Shown: positions 36,091 to 49,574, counted from the stretch's first letter. The stretch is 64,000 nucleotides of DNA from Isoperla grammatica (GCA_945910005.1 OX246740.1:46766526-46830525), one strand, 5' to 3'. A program made the numbers and translations. Notes: generated by a model not told the origin, from the letters alone.

Positions 36091-36733
36091 AGCCGCATTC
36101 ACATAAATGACTATTGATTACTGACTATTGACTATTGACTAGTGATTATTGACTACCCAAAGAAAGATATGAACACTACACAACTAAGTTCTTTGACACG
36201 TATGATCTGCCACCTAGAACAAATGAATCAAACTGATTGACAAACAACGAGCTGTCAAAATAATAAAATTGCAACATTATGAAGAAAACGAGGTATGGCG
36301 ATAGTAACTGTTCACCAGTTAAAACGTTTAATGATGGGCTTAACCAAGTTGTGAAGGTTTTGTATGTTTCTTGTTTGTTTTGAAGATTTGTTTTCAAAAT
36401 AAGAATGTTTTATTGTTTGACAGCTTCATAAAAATAATAAATAAATAATATTCGCCGGAAATAGTCAAAAACAAATATACACTTGACAGTAATTGAATAG
36501 TGGTATTGACTTCCGTTGCTCCACATTCATTGGCTGAACGCGAACGTTGTGATTGGTTGTAACTATGACTTCCAGATATCTTCAATTCGTTAGTCAATAG
36601 TCAATAGTCATAAGTCAAAAGTAAAGTTGTGTGAACGTCAGCACGTATCGCCTATGGTTCAATTCGCTTAGTCACTAATCAATAGTCAATAGTCAATAGT
36701 CAATAGTCACTAGTCATTTATGTGAACGCGGCT
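36091..36733. mobile_element. Full-length Harbinger-like MITE with GACTATT terminal repeats, TSD TAA
   Basis: A 643-bp element. Ends are AGCCGCATTCACATAAATGA and TCATTTATGTGAACGCGGCT, with TAA on both sides (36088-36090 and 36734-36736). Each terminus continues into 3-5 tandem copies of TGACTAT(T) or its inverse. No coding sequence. Relatives at 27945-28432 and 17470-17587. Confidence 0.88.
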
Positions 36734-37148
36734 TAATTTAGCATTAAATGGAGCAATTATGTATTTCACTATTTTTATTCCAGTATAGGAAATACTTTTG
36801 CCATGAAATCGTGTATCGGCAAACTTTTCACAATTGGTTGTCAGTTTGTGACTTTTATCAAGTACCAGTATATCAAGGTTTGACATTTCAGAATAATACT
36901 CTATGTGTATTACTATTAACAAAATTGTGTCCATACCCTAAGGCATGGCTTTATTTTTTAAGTGTATCACAAATAATTTAATATGTCCTGTTAAGGAAAA
37001 ATAACTACCAATTTAATAATTTTTCAATGATGTGATATAGAAAGTAACATATATCCCTAAAATTAGTGTACTTTTCTTTTAGGAAAGCCTACTGTATTTA
37101 CCGGTATGAGTAGGTTATGGGAAAAGTTCATCTCATTATGTAGGCCTA

Positions 37149-38170
37149 TAGTCGACTCCCGTTTATACGCCCTCCAAAAGTTCGGTGTAAAAAGGCATAT
37201 AACTGAGAGAGGCGTATAAGTGAAAACAAAATTAAAATGGCTCTATTTTATCAGGTTTTCATTTTCAGAGTTTTTTTTTTTTTTTTTTTTTTTTTTAAGG
37301 TTACAGTCTTATTTGTAGCAGCAAGATGTACAATTAGTACTTAATTGTAGCTATATAATTGTTGTCCTTATGTTAAATATGATAAATACGAGCGATGAAG
37401 TTTGTGAAATGTTTTTGTGCTGGTTAGTACATTACCGCGTGTTGGTAATAGCCAGCTGGAATGTGGCTTGGTGTCAGGTTTTTAAAGGGTATGGAAGCGG
37501 GGAGAGGGGAGAGAGAGAGAGGGGAAGCCGGCACTGAGAGAGATATTTACGAGAGAACAAAACACAGCTGCTATCAACACCGGCATAGCCCCGCTGGGAA
37601 AAGAACTGACTGTCTGACTGACTGACTCACTGCAAGTGCAAGCACGACTGCACATAAATACGAAGGCGCGCGCACGTCCATTGTGTCAATGCAACATTTG
37701 GGAAACACATGTGCTGTGCAAAGGGTATAAAGGCCGGGCGGTTAGCAAGTGGGCGCCCCCCCGCAGAGAAACATGGACATCCAATTAGCGCTTCAAGTTT
37801 CACTAGATGGGGCCATTAGGCCTACCCTGGGAGGGGGGGGGGGTCTGGTGAAGGTCATCTTACCCATCTCTGTTGTGTCTGGTAGCTTCCGGAGTAGGGG
37901 GGAGGGAGGCAGGGGTATTGTATGGGTTTATTTATGGTTTAAAAGCTCAAACTGCGCGGCTGGTATATCACAAAAGGCGTATAAATGGGTGGGCATATTT
38001 ATTTAGGCTTGATTTACAGGGCGTATAAACGAGAAAGTCGTATATCTGAGAGTTGTATAAGTGAATTATTTTAGCATTGCTTCTTATGGAGGACAGAAAA
38101 ATACCATATAAAAAGGGCGTATAAGCGGGATAGTCGTATAAACGGGAGTTGTATAAACGGGAGTCGACTG
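37149..38170. mobile_element. pogo/Tigger-like element, 1022 bp, TSD TA
   Basis: The right end is the inverse of CAGTCGACTCCCGTTTATAC and the left end is the same with one substitution; TA lies on both sides. Both subterminal regions have repeated CGTTTATAC/GTATAAACGG units. The interior has poly-T, a purine-rich tract (about 37497-37525) and GC-rich sequence without transposase, so the centre may be captured host DNA. Confidence 0.8.
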
Positions 38171-40278
38171 TATAACTAAACAAAGTTCATATGTATTCAT
38201 TATACTGCTCTGAATTAAAGAAAAATCAAAAAAGTATATATTTTCACCAAAAACTTCTCATCTGATGATAGTATTCCAAATGTAAGTCAATTTGTTTATT
38301 ATATGAACATTGTAGTTCATTCTAATAGAATGTATAATTGTTTATTAATACAGTATTACCATAAAACAAAAAAGTGAACCAAAATAATTTACTAAGTAGA
38401 ATGCTTAATTAGTGGAATTATTTCTCGTCAGTAATTATTCGTTGAGTGTAATGACTAAATAAAGCTCAAGAGACAGCAGTTATGATTTTAATGACGTACT
38501 GATTTCATGTGGTACTGAGTAACCGTAGTATTTTTTACAAAATATAAAATGATTTAATAAATTTGCAAGAAGTAGACTATATTTTTAATTAGTGATTGTA
38601 TTTACAGTTTTCATGAACAATGTGAGAAATTTGGTTGCATTTTAAATTAATGTTTTTTTTTTTATTATTGCAAAATGCAAATTGATTGTGTATTACCTAC
38701 GAAACTACGGGAAATGCATATAATCCTTGACATACATTGCGAGTTGATCCGCATATCATTGTTGCTATATTTTATATATTATATTTATATATCATAACTT
38801 GGGTCGAGTTACGTGTTTTTAGAATTTATTATTTGAAATCTAGCATATTGTTTGTAGCTTTATCAAAATGTACAAATGAGCCAAAATTTTGCTTCTCGGC
38901 ATTTTGTTTCATCAGAAATTTTGTGTCATACTCGTATTCATTCAAAATCTACTTTTTTATATTTTCCTTGTACCAGTAGTACAAATTTGGCTATTTTTTA
39001 TGAAAAATTTGTGATAATTATAAAAAATAGAAGCGATGAAATTAACCTTAAACTTGCCAAAAGACCGACAATGAAACATGTAACACACTAAATTAAATCT
39101 CCATATTATGTTAAGCGTTTATTGGCAGAACTAAATTTACGTATCTCTATTCTCTAATCATTACACTTTTTGTGCCTTCCAACTGGCTACCTCTCAGTGC
39201 TCAACTTGCAAGCAGCTGCACAAATTGTAACTACTGGTAGTTTAGACTTGAGAGTAGTACCGAGTACCAACTTCATGCATAGTTTTAGTACTATATAAAA
39301 GTAATTGTTGTAAACCTATCACAAAAGTGTATAATGCTTAATATGTGTGTGTACCGGTATGTGTATTCTGGCAAATGGTACATTGCTAGCCCCAGTAAGG
39401 TTAGTTTTTATTTCTTAGAAAATGGGAAAATATGACCTTGTGCAATGTGATCATTATAGAGTATTTCAAGTTCTCAACTACCAATACTCGCATACCTCAA
39501 GTTCTGTTCCTCAACAATCATGCTAAAACAGATGTACATTGTACAATCATTGTACATAACTTAGTATGTTTATATTTTTTATCAATTATGTTATGATGCT
39601 ACATCATGAGGTGTAATCGGAAAAATTTAAATTCACCTGTTATGGCAAAAAAAAAAAATACTAGAGAAACGCTCTGTGTGACCCGTTGACAAGCGAGAAA
39701 CTACCATATTTGTGAGTGGAAGGAAATTCACGAATACTTAATTTTTTTAATGTGGTGGCTTAATTTTTTATTTTATGGGGAGGAGGGGGAATAAAAATGT
39801 GTAACTTTCAAACCATGTGACGTTGTCTGAGTGTTATGTAAACTGCGTTGCCAGTCTCATAATTGTGCGGGCAGCGATATGTGCCCCGCTCGCCACAGTT
39901 GGTGATTCTACAATACTTTTCGGATCGTCTTAAAGTTAACTTCTTGATCAAAGTCTAATGAAAATGTTTTTCTTTTTGTGTATTTTTTTTTACTTTTTGG
40001 CATGTAACTAGTTTCCATACAACCTCTTGCCAGTGAGTCATCATCATCATCATCATCATCATCAACATCATACAAGCTGCAGAAACAAGACAACGTTGCC
40101 ACTTCTTATTTTCCAAAACATTTTTTAATTATTTCAGTGTGTGTTTGCTAAGTTACAAATGATGTGATTATCCCATGGCTGTTTATGTATTTTGGGCCCC
40201 CCAGAAATTATTGAGAAACACTGCCAGAAGTGAAGAGACTTGTAAAAGTTAATCTTGCAACCTGTATGCATTATAATG
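38171..40278. other. AT-rich spacer without a recognised gene
   Basis: No supported exon. Open frames at 38737-39091 lack domains. A (CAT)n run lies at about 40038-40065. Confidence 0.5.
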
Positions 40279-40729
40279 TAGGGCTGCCCAACGATAAAAA
40301 AGATCATATCGATATCGCTGGAAGAATTATTGATATCGTGTCGCGATATCGACATTATCAAGAAACGTATCGATATGGGCGATATCGAAACTTTTCTCGT
40401 GTGTTTTTAGGATTTCCAGACCAGCCAGAGGCCACTTATTATAAACAACATTACCGTTATACGTAAATAAATGTTTGAACTTTAAAATGTCTTATAATAT
40501 AGGTCTATGTTCATTTGTGTGTATACTATTCAGAATTTAAAATATCCACAAAAGACAGTGATATTGAGGTTGGCGTGACGTGACGTAATCGTTTTCTTTC
40601 TAAACAATTAGCTTATTAGGCGCAAGTTCGATATCGCGATATGTACAATGTAATAATTCTACATCGATATCGAATTATTTTTCCATTATCGATATCGTAT
40701 CGAATTATCGATATCGTTGGGCAGCCCTA
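40279..40729. mobile_element. hAT element, 451 bp, 8-bp TSD TTATAATG
   Basis: Perfect ends TAGGGCTGCCCAACGATA and its inverse. The duplication TTATAATG lies at 40271-40278 and 40730-40737. Both halves are rich in TATCGATATCG words, which form self-complementary strings near each end. Confidence 0.92.
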
Positions 40730-42306
40730 TTATAATGTATATACTTAGTATTGTAATGTAATAGATATGCATGCATTTAAATTATGTACATGCTAATAAT
40801 ACTGTATCTTGTAATTAGTAAATTTGTTGATTTTCATATCATTTTTTGCAGACTCCTAATTTCTAGTGTTGATTATTGTTTAGTCTTGTTCTTGTATATA
40901 TTTAATGTCTTGGAAAATGCCATTCCAACAATAAACAAAAAGGTCTCATCACCAACAATAGTACGTTTTATGTTTTGCTTTATTTCTTGAATTTTTCCTA
41001 TATCCTTTGTACAAATTTTAAGAAATTAAACTCTTTCATAATGTTTTCTAAGAAACCAGATTTAAAAAAGGAAGAAAGCACTGAGAACAATCTACAGAGG
41101 TTCCAGTGTTGGGCAGTTGGGTGAACATAACAAGCTGACAGCGATAATCTTAGCTGTGTTTCGATCTACAACTCTACATAGGCTACAGGTAGATAGTCTT
41201 ATTTCATTATTCATTTTATTAACTGTTCGACTTTGTTATGATGACGCGCATTGCCCCTTTTATGTGATGTACAATTTGTTGTTTTAACGACATGCTAATT
41301 CTAATTTAAAGCATCACAGTTCACAGCCTCGAGAACTTGAGATAGTCAATACCTCGTCCAACCATTCATTAGATTATTATATTACAAATTAACCAACATA
41401 ATTTGTTAGTTGTCTTGGTGATAGTAGGTTTACCGTAAAAGTACGTTAATGTGATTATAGAATCACAATTTTCTAATTTTCATCTTATTATTATTTAGAT
41501 ATAATTAATTACTATCTAGTTTTAAGCTTTTTTATGTAAAATATTGACAACTCCTATACTATGTATATGTCCATTGGAAGCAATAAACATACATACATCA
41601 CGATCATAATCGTAACCTGTAAATTAATCGTGAAAGAGTTAACTAACTAGGGTCTCATGGCACTTTATTCACAGCTAAATTGTTAACGTGGAAATGGGAA
41701 TGTACGATTGCGATCCCAATCACAAAATTACGATCACGATTAAGAGGGATTCGTTTTCTTTTGTTTTTATAGTGTGTTGCACATTTTTAAGGCAATGTAT
41801 TTGCATGGATATTAAAAATATATTTTTCCTTGATCTCAAACCACAAAATCAAAGCGAAAATAGTGAATGACTTTGATAGAAAATAGAGTTGAAGATTGAT
41901 TGAATTTTGGAGTTTGTAAATACAACAACAACAACTTTCACTAAATCCAGCGCTTGCTGAATTTTGTTTGTGAAGGAAACGAACGAACGTGAGAAGTTTT
42001 ATCGCAAGAGTGCGTTGCAATAGGTTGTCATCATTATTTCCAGTGGATGACATTATCTTGGTGCTGTTTCTGTATTTTGTTGATAAGATTTAATTAAAGT
42101 AATTACCGTAAACCCAAGGTTCTTTTAAACGGACGTTGAGTTGTAACACGTTTAACACAACAATAAGCAATTATTGAGAGGAAGCGTTTTCAGTGTCATG
42201 TCACTTATTTTCGCGGACACAAAGGAGTGGCTGTGATTTGTGATCCTAGGCCTATTCGCAGTATTGTAGGCCTACAAAACCACAGGCCTAGGCGAGCATA
42301 GCAAAG
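40730..42306. other. Upstream region of the tetraspanin gene
   Basis: No gene supported. A TAGGCCTA cluster lies at 42240-42300, just before the start codon. Repeated ATCGTGAT/ACGATC words occur near 41600-41745. Core promoter motifs are not clear. Confidence 0.45.
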
Positions 42307-45300
42307 ATGCATCCACATCATGAGCCTCGCCAAATTCAGCGGAGATCACATAACAATTTCACATACGTTAGCTCGTGTGTCAAGTATATGATATTCTTAT
42401 TAAATTTCATTTTCTGGGTAAGTACAAACCACCTTCGATTCTGTTATGATTCATGGCTGTTGCCTGAGGCCTAGGCCCCATGGTCCTTCCTTATGCTAGG
42501 GCTAGGCTCTATGCTCTAGATTGCAAATAATTGGTTAAGCTAACAATATGTTTGTTTCAGTTATTTGGTGGACTACTCATTGGTATCGGCTTCTATGCCT
42601 TTGTTGACAAATGGCAAGCAACAGGTCTAGTCAAAGTCGAAACAATCTATGATGTTGTTTTGAACATATCATTGGTTATGGTTATTGTTGGCGCTGTAAT
42701 TTTCTTCGTCAGCTTTGCGGGATGTGTTGGTGCTCTTCGTGAAAATACGTGTCTACTCAAATTTGTAAGTTCCAAGTTGCTGCTGAGTGGTCATACCTAG
42801 GCCTAGGCCCTGTTGTCAAATGCGTACGGCCAAGGCCTAGGCCTAACTCGTAGGTGTAGCCCTAGGCCTAGCCTACTAGGCCAATGAGCTAGGCCTAGGC
42901 CTACGTACACTAATCATAGGCATAACCTAGGCCTATAATGTAATTGTTTAATCGTGGATGTTAATATGGAAATCCATGGAGGTGTAGGCCTAGCTTAGAC
43001 TTGCAAGAGTATTATCATACCTATATAACAGATAAAAAGTCTGGTGTGTTCTGATATGTGTACTCACCACACCTCTTTGTATGCACATTTTTAACACTAA
43101 ATAATTCGGAATAAGTCTTGATAGGTAGGCCTAGGCCCACGCCTACTGTTACGAAGATTCAAATACATTTTATCCATTGCCATTTAGATAACCTTACAGA
43201 GTGAGGAGTAATACATTGTAGTACAAGGTTTTCAACTGCTTCATTTGCTCTGCGCCCATTGTTATTGGGCTCATCGGCATTGTAATTTCATAGAAATATA
43301 AACAACTTTTGTATATACTATACCGGTTGTGATCATTATGATTTAGTTGTGTGTGTACCATTAGAACACAGTAGGCCTACATTAGAAGTTAGAACTTGAT
43401 CTCCCGATTCTGATGCCAACAGTTGTGCGTAGGGTAGTACTCATGATGATGATAGGGCCTACCTCACTCATCCATGAAGGACATCGGACTTCTTGTAGTT
43501 GTGTGACTTTAACAATGAGAAGCAATTTAACATATATTTATAAATGTAAACAAGCTTAAATGGTAGTTGGCTGTTTAGGGTTTCTAGTTGACTAGGGCCC
43601 TAAACATGGTAGCCTTCTCTGAGAAAATAATGCTACTTGTAGACTATTCTCATTCTGTCTAACTAAATAAATATTTATAAATTGTATTTCATAGGCCTAT
43701 TTATAATTTAAGGGCCCGTTATGAAAGGGAAATTAAGAGTGAGCTTCAGTACCTATTATAATGTTTGTTGCAAAGATACTGCTACTAGATACTTGGCTAC
43801 TAAAATATTTTCTCTTTTTTCCAGTATTCGTTGTGTTTGCTTATTTTTTTCCTCCTGGAAATGGCGATTGCGATCATGGGTTTTGTGTTTCCTCACACAA
43901 TCCAATCGATGCTCGAAGAGTCTTTCACGGACAAGATAATCGAGACCTATCGAGAAGATGCCGACCTTCAGAATCTCATCGATTTTGCTCAACAGGAGGT
44001 AAATTGTCTACAGGGACTATTATAGAGCTGGGCTAAATACCAGACTGTGGCTGTAGGCCTAATACATTACAAGTTGTTGTTCTCCTCGTGGCTAACTCTG
44101 GTTGTCGGTGGGCCGTGGCAGGGCCATAACTTGCTGGCACCCTTTTTTCCTCCCTTTGCACAGGGTCCGTCCCCCTTCAGCACCTGTGAGAAGGGTTTGT
44201 TTTATTGTGTCCACCAAACCCGCAGCATTCAATTCTTCCACTCTCCTCGTCAGGAACGGTCGAACTTGCCCTCAAACTTCCATCCCCAGTTTCCAGTAAG
44301 TTATTTAGTAAAGTTAAGGTAAGTTTTATTTCCAGACACATAGCCTATTACATTATAATAAACACTTAATGATGATTAAAATGAATATCTGATATAAAAC
44401 TATGTTTAAAAACATTATTACCACACCATAGACCTAGGTACATTGCTAATACTATATTTCTTCAGGGGAGGTGGCTTCATAATTGTTGGGCTTTGAGAAC
44501 CAGAGAAGACACTTCTCACATAATGTGCTTGTAGTTTGTACTCATCACCAGTGGTATTAATTTTTAATTAGAAACTTTAGTTTATTGATATACTATTATG
44601 TAATGTGATTCTAGTTTCGCTGCTGCGGACTGAGTTCGGAGGGCTACATGGACTGGTCTAAGAATGAGTATTTCAACTGCAGTTCGCCCAGTGTTGAACG
44701 TTGTGGCGTTCCGTTCTCCTGCTGCATCAACGCCACAGACATCTCTGTAAGTATCGGTTTATAATGGGATAGCTAACTGCAACTTCTTTGCCATCAAACA
44801 CTTCCGCATAGCATAGCACCGGTACTGCTGTTCTGGGTATAAACAGTTGCCTCTTTTGAAATGAACAGGAAATGCCATTAGCATTGTTATATGTCTACAG
44901 TATAAGGGAAGGGTTCTGTTTTATCTTGGCCAATGCTGGATTCATAGACAAGTGTGATCTTAGCTAACTATGGGCTAATCCAAATACCAATACTAGTTGG
45001 TTGGTCAATGCCTCCTCGTCTGTGACATCAGCATCGATAGAGAATAGATAGAACAGAACCACGAACTACGACGTACCTACTATTCTCAACACTAACACTA
45101 TTCTTTTTTATGTTTCAGAGCGGTTTAGTGAATATAATGTGCGGGTATGGTGTGCAAATACTTTCCGTGGCCGAAGCGGCAAAAAAAGTATGGACTAGCG
45201 GTTGTATTGAAATTGTGCGGTCATGGGCAGAACGAAATTTATACACGATAGCGGGGGTAGCCTTGGGAATCGCTCTCTCTCAGGTAAGAATAGATTACAA

Positions 45301-45637
45301 TTTATGTAGCCTATTAACTTGCTTCCCCAATATCATATGATAAGTTTATTGTACCTCTATGCTAAACTCATTTTAATTCCTTCTCTAGCATTTCAAATGT
45401 AGTAATTAGTGAAGAGTAAGTGATGGGTTGAAGTATAGTTTCATGATAGGTTGAGGTGGGAATCTTAGGCCTAATGCTCCCAGATAGAGAGAATAATGTT
45501 AAATTATTCATGTGAGACTATAGTGGTACCATTGTAAGAAACTAATTTTGTCTTTTGTATTTCAGTTATTTGTTATATATCTTGCTAAGACCCTGGAAGG
45601 CCAAATAGAGCTACAAAAAAGTCGTTGGAATACATGA
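42307..45637 (+). CDS. TspanC8-type tetraspanin (TSPAN33/Tsp86D-like)
   Basis: Six phase-0 exons: 42307-42417, 42561-42764, 43825-43998, 44615-44746, 45119-45283 and 45566-45637; 285 residues. Tetraspanins organise membrane microdomains, and TspanC8 members escort ADAM10/Kuzbanian to the surface, thereby affecting Notch cleavage. Four membrane segments are visible ([80 protein letters not shown]). The large loop has eight cysteines at about 166, 167, 185, 193, 199, 200, 215 and 236, in the [13 protein letters not shown] and IMCGYG contexts. That count defines the C8 subgroup. The conserved [12 protein letters not shown] helix precedes CCG. Two N-glycosylation sequons (NCSS, NATD) are present. 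Exact paralogue assignment would need a tree. Confidence 0.94.
42780..42990. repeat. TAGGCCTA-rich intronic cluster
   Basis: Intron 2 of the tetraspanin starts with a run of CCTAGGCCTA, AGGCCTAGGC and related words. Confidence 0.65.
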
Positions 45638-48600
45638 AATATAACCTACCGCCTCGGATGAAACATGGTAGGTTTATCCAATCCAACGTCATGAACTATT
45701 CCTAAACTAAAAAAACATTCATTTATATATTAAAACATAATATTGTCTCGACAAATTCTCGATACAATAGCGGATTTGTAGGCCTGCGATGCCTGTTTTT
45801 CATCAGATATTGCAAAACAAGGGAACAATGTAGATGTAAGTGTTTGGCCAATGGCTTAAAGAGGATAAACGTTTGAGTTTAACCTGGGACACATATGGTG
45901 CCAATAGTTTGCTTGTGGTGCTGCTAGCGGCTACTTAGAAGGAATGAAAAACACGGTAGTTGATCTACTAGTTGGTTTTCCGAGTTTCATTAGACCACCC
46001 TACGTAACATACTGCGCGATCCCGATAGTCCAAGAAAGAATACCTCCGTACTAAGTGCATACTATGTTGGTAATCATTGAGAGTAAAGTGTGTGCTGCTT
46101 GCAGTAGACCCACTCGAAAAGTTTAAACTCAAATGTCTAACTTAAAAGTAACAGTGAGAAATGTAGGTTTTTCTAATTTTTGTCTGTCTAGTAGTGTCTA
46201 TATATATGAATGATTTGAGTCAGTTCAAAATGAACAGAATGATTGTGAAGAATTAAAGAGGACAAATTAATAAAAATGATGCAACAATACCGAAATTTCA
46301 GTTAAGGATGACATCTGAAGGAAATTACGTGTTCAAAAGTATTTAATTCCATCCACAACTCCGAAATGTAGACCTAGTGTAGGCTACAAGTTTATTGTGT
46401 ACTAGTAAATTAATGTAGGCCTACCTTTACAGTAAATAGAGCAGGGGCTGCTGATACATTGAAAATTCGTTGTTTTATTTTGAAATGTGGAAAATGGAGC
46501 TTAGCCCTTGTTTAACCCTTGCAATAATTATTGTAACAATACATAATATATATCTAGTATATATGCCTTTACATAATACTTTGGCTACATCTCATCTGCA
46601 TTTTGCATCAGCATGCAACAAGAAACTAGAACATACATTTTAAGTATTACATTATTTAATTATTTATTATTTAGGAGTGGGCATTTATTTACCATGCCTA
46701 AAATTAATAAAATCTTCAAATCCTGACAAGAGTGTTTGGCCTAAAATGGTTATATTTTAATTAATTATAGACCCAGTATGTTAGTAGGTACCTTATTGCA
46801 CCTCGTCATATGATTTACAATATTTTATTGTCGATATTTTGGATTATTTGAAATACTGCTTACTCTACATTATTAATTCTTATACATTAACTTTTTTATT
46901 GATTTACTCTTAAAAATATTACCACTAGTAAAGTAGGTACCTACCCTACTTATTGTAACCCTATGATTGAACACTTAACACTGTTTTATTTGTAACAAAT
47001 AGATTAAGTATTGATGAATTTTTTTATATGTACGTAAGCTTGCTTGTTTTCAACAGGCTGAAAACTGTTGGTCTATGTAGTACAGTGCAGTACATGTAAA
47101 GACATTGTGCTTTTATTTAATAACAGTATTTCTGTTGAACATTTTGTTACGTTTTCTATTCAGTTTCTTATTGGTAAATTGTCTTGGTTGTCTTTAAATT
47201 ATAATTCATAAACAATGCAGCAGTGTCTAACTTATGATTACCCTCCATTCTTTTCGCATCTGCTGGTGTGACGGGATTGAATTTAGTCAAGATAAAAGAT
47301 ATCCTAGACAAATAAAATACTAAAATCATTCTTCAAGTTGTTTAGTGTGCATTGTATTATTAAAGGGTGATTATTAAAGTATAGTCATTACTTTTTTAAA
47401 GTGTATGATCAATTTGACATGCTTGTCCATATTATGTAAATTAAGGAAAATCAAAGATATCGTAATTTTTTATACTTGTCTTTAACATGACAGATGTTTT
47501 AGATTTTACTATGTAGCTCTATGGCTGTTTAAAAGAATAAAGGCTTACTTACAGTGATAGTAAATGAACTTGATGTGGTTATGGAACATTGTTTAACAGG
47601 AATACTACCTAGTTTTAGTTTAACAAGGTTCATTGGTAGTTGTTGCTGTGCAGTCTTGTCTTACTCTTGTGGATCAACAGTTCAAACACTACATCAGGAT
47701 AAGGGTTTCTGTGGTTTACCATTAGCGCAGATATACGTGCAACGGATTATGCGTCACATGATGAATCAGTCATTTGTGCCAGTAGACCAGTTCCCTTTAG
47801 TTCTATAATCTATACATAGGCCTACACCTACACTACATACAAAACCTTAAATCAGTAATTAAATAAATCATGATGCTACAGAAAATATAGGCCTACTTCA
47901 TATTTAGGCCGAGTTTAACTTTAAGCGTCTCAGTGTATATAAACGGATTTTATTTAAGTAACCTACCCTAGTAAATACGTACATAGAGACTAATACAAAA
48001 TAAACTACTTCATTCTGGTGTATAGATGATAGCTTGTCTCCACCTTGATCCCCTGGTAACGTTCATCATCAACTCCTTTGACGCAGGAGTGTAGGTGGTA
48101 GGTCAAGATACTGGACCACATAAGTTGCAATATAAACCTTTCTAATTGGGTTAATATTAAGTATTAACCAACATTCTATTGTTTGTGACAGGAGATTCAA
48201 GGGTGTTATCTAAGGAACATTTCAAATGTAGGAAGACCAACTGTCCATTTAAATGAAGATGCAAATCTTAGACTAGTGAACTAATTAATGATGGCATTAG
48301 AAATAATTTGTTTGTCCCAGAGAATGGTATTCTTTGTGTACCGGTAACTTCAAGTGAAAGTAAATGATAGCTTTAGTTATGGGATACAAGTACGTTTCCC
48401 AAAACCCCGTCCGTATACCCAATATCATGTCTACTTCTTGGATATTTAGGGCCTAGTCGAATATTATCAAGTCTGTTTTGTGACGAGGGAATGGAATGAG
48501 AGTAGTGTGCTTCCAGCTTGACTTGACTACATCACAACACATCGTAATAATTTGTCACGATATAAAGTTAACGTACATCCAAACTACTCTTTAAGTCATT

Positions 48601-48739
48601 CCCTCAATGTTTGTCCCCCCCCCCCCCCTCCCCATTAACTAATTTCATTACAGTATGTGCATCACACACACTCAACTCACATTCCAAATTAGCTACGTCA
48701 TGAGTTTTCTGTGAAGTTACCCAAACTGTGTGATGTTAC
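45638..48739. other. Tetraspanin 3' UTR and downstream spacer
   Basis: AT-rich, with candidate AATAAA signals near 47312 and 47536. A weak frame at 47554-47808 shows no domain. A poly-C run lies at about 48616-48627. Nothing else recognised. Confidence 0.5.
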
Positions 48740-49033
48740 CACAGTATAAAGAGGATACAGTAGCGAAACTTGGGAGAGATTCCATCGGCAAACTCCTGCG
48801 CGCGCAGCTACGGTCGCCCTGGCGGCGAGTTATCCGAGTTAGCTCATATTGTAGGCGAGGAGAGCGGCGAGGGGTGGCGAGGAGGTATCCCTCTCCCCCT
48901 CCCCCCAGGTCTCGCCCATGGTCTCGTTGAGTTTGGTCTAACCCACCGCTACGAACGCCACCCGCTTCCGTGCCGCAAGTCGTCTGCTGCGCCAGGCATG
49001 GCACTTTCGCTACTGTATCCTCTTTATACTGTG
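48740..49033. mobile_element. GC-rich MITE, 294 bp, with long perfect TIRs
   Basis: The two ends are perfect inverted repeats of 29 bp (CACAGTATAAAGAGGATACA, then GTAGCGAAA). ATGTTAC lies on both sides (48733-48739 and 49034-49040); it becomes 8 bp (GATGTTAC) if the last G is shared. The GC-rich centre gives spurious open frames in both directions. Superfamily not assigned; hAT or P-like by TSD length. Confidence 0.85.
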
Positions 49034-49433
49034 ATGTTACTACACACCTCGGCAGACCTTGAATAACAACATATTCCACAGTACAAGGATTGAGACAAAA
49101 ATTTACCTGTAAGTGTAACCATAACCATAACCATGCTGGGTTGATTCACTCTCATTGAAAATATGCTGATCAATGTGGTGGAAACATTTTAAAATGTGTT
49201 TAAATAAGTGTTTTACGAGGAGTAAGTCATAATGTTGTGCCAAAATGTTTCTCCTAACCTGTGTGTAATTTCTTATTATACTCAAATTGGCATAATTATG
49301 TATGTATCAATGAAATGCTTAAAATAATATCACACGAAATACATATTGTGGGCTATTCATTAAACCCTTTCTACTTTGTTGCTAATTCCTTTCCTCTTGC
49401 GGATTATTACTTGTTATTATTATTTATTAAGAC

Positions 49434-49574
49434 TGCGATTCTGAATGGGCGACGTAAAGTTTAACGCAGCTTCCTGTCGTTACAAGCAGGCCATGAGCCA
49501 ATCACCGCCTTGCATTCGCCTTTTGTAACGACAGAAAGCTGTGTTAAACTTATTGTTGCCCATTCAGAATCGCA
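49434..49574. mobile_element. Palindromic MITE, 141 bp
   Basis: The arms TGCGATTCTGAATGGGC and GTTTAACGCAGC...CTGTCGTTACAA pair with the right half. No convincing TSD. It would form a near-complete hairpin. Confidence 0.65.

Noticed and set aside
38085..38170. CRISPR-like repeats of GTATAAACGGGAGT
   Set aside because: Short subterminal motifs of a Tigger-like element in an animal genome; no spacers of constant length.
47554..47808. 84-residue open frame after the tetraspanin
   Set aside because: No domain and no exon-like context; probably 3' UTR or spacer.
48717..49079. Overlapping open frames on both strands
   Set aside because: Caused by the GC-rich MITE at 48740-49033; they include its inverted repeats.
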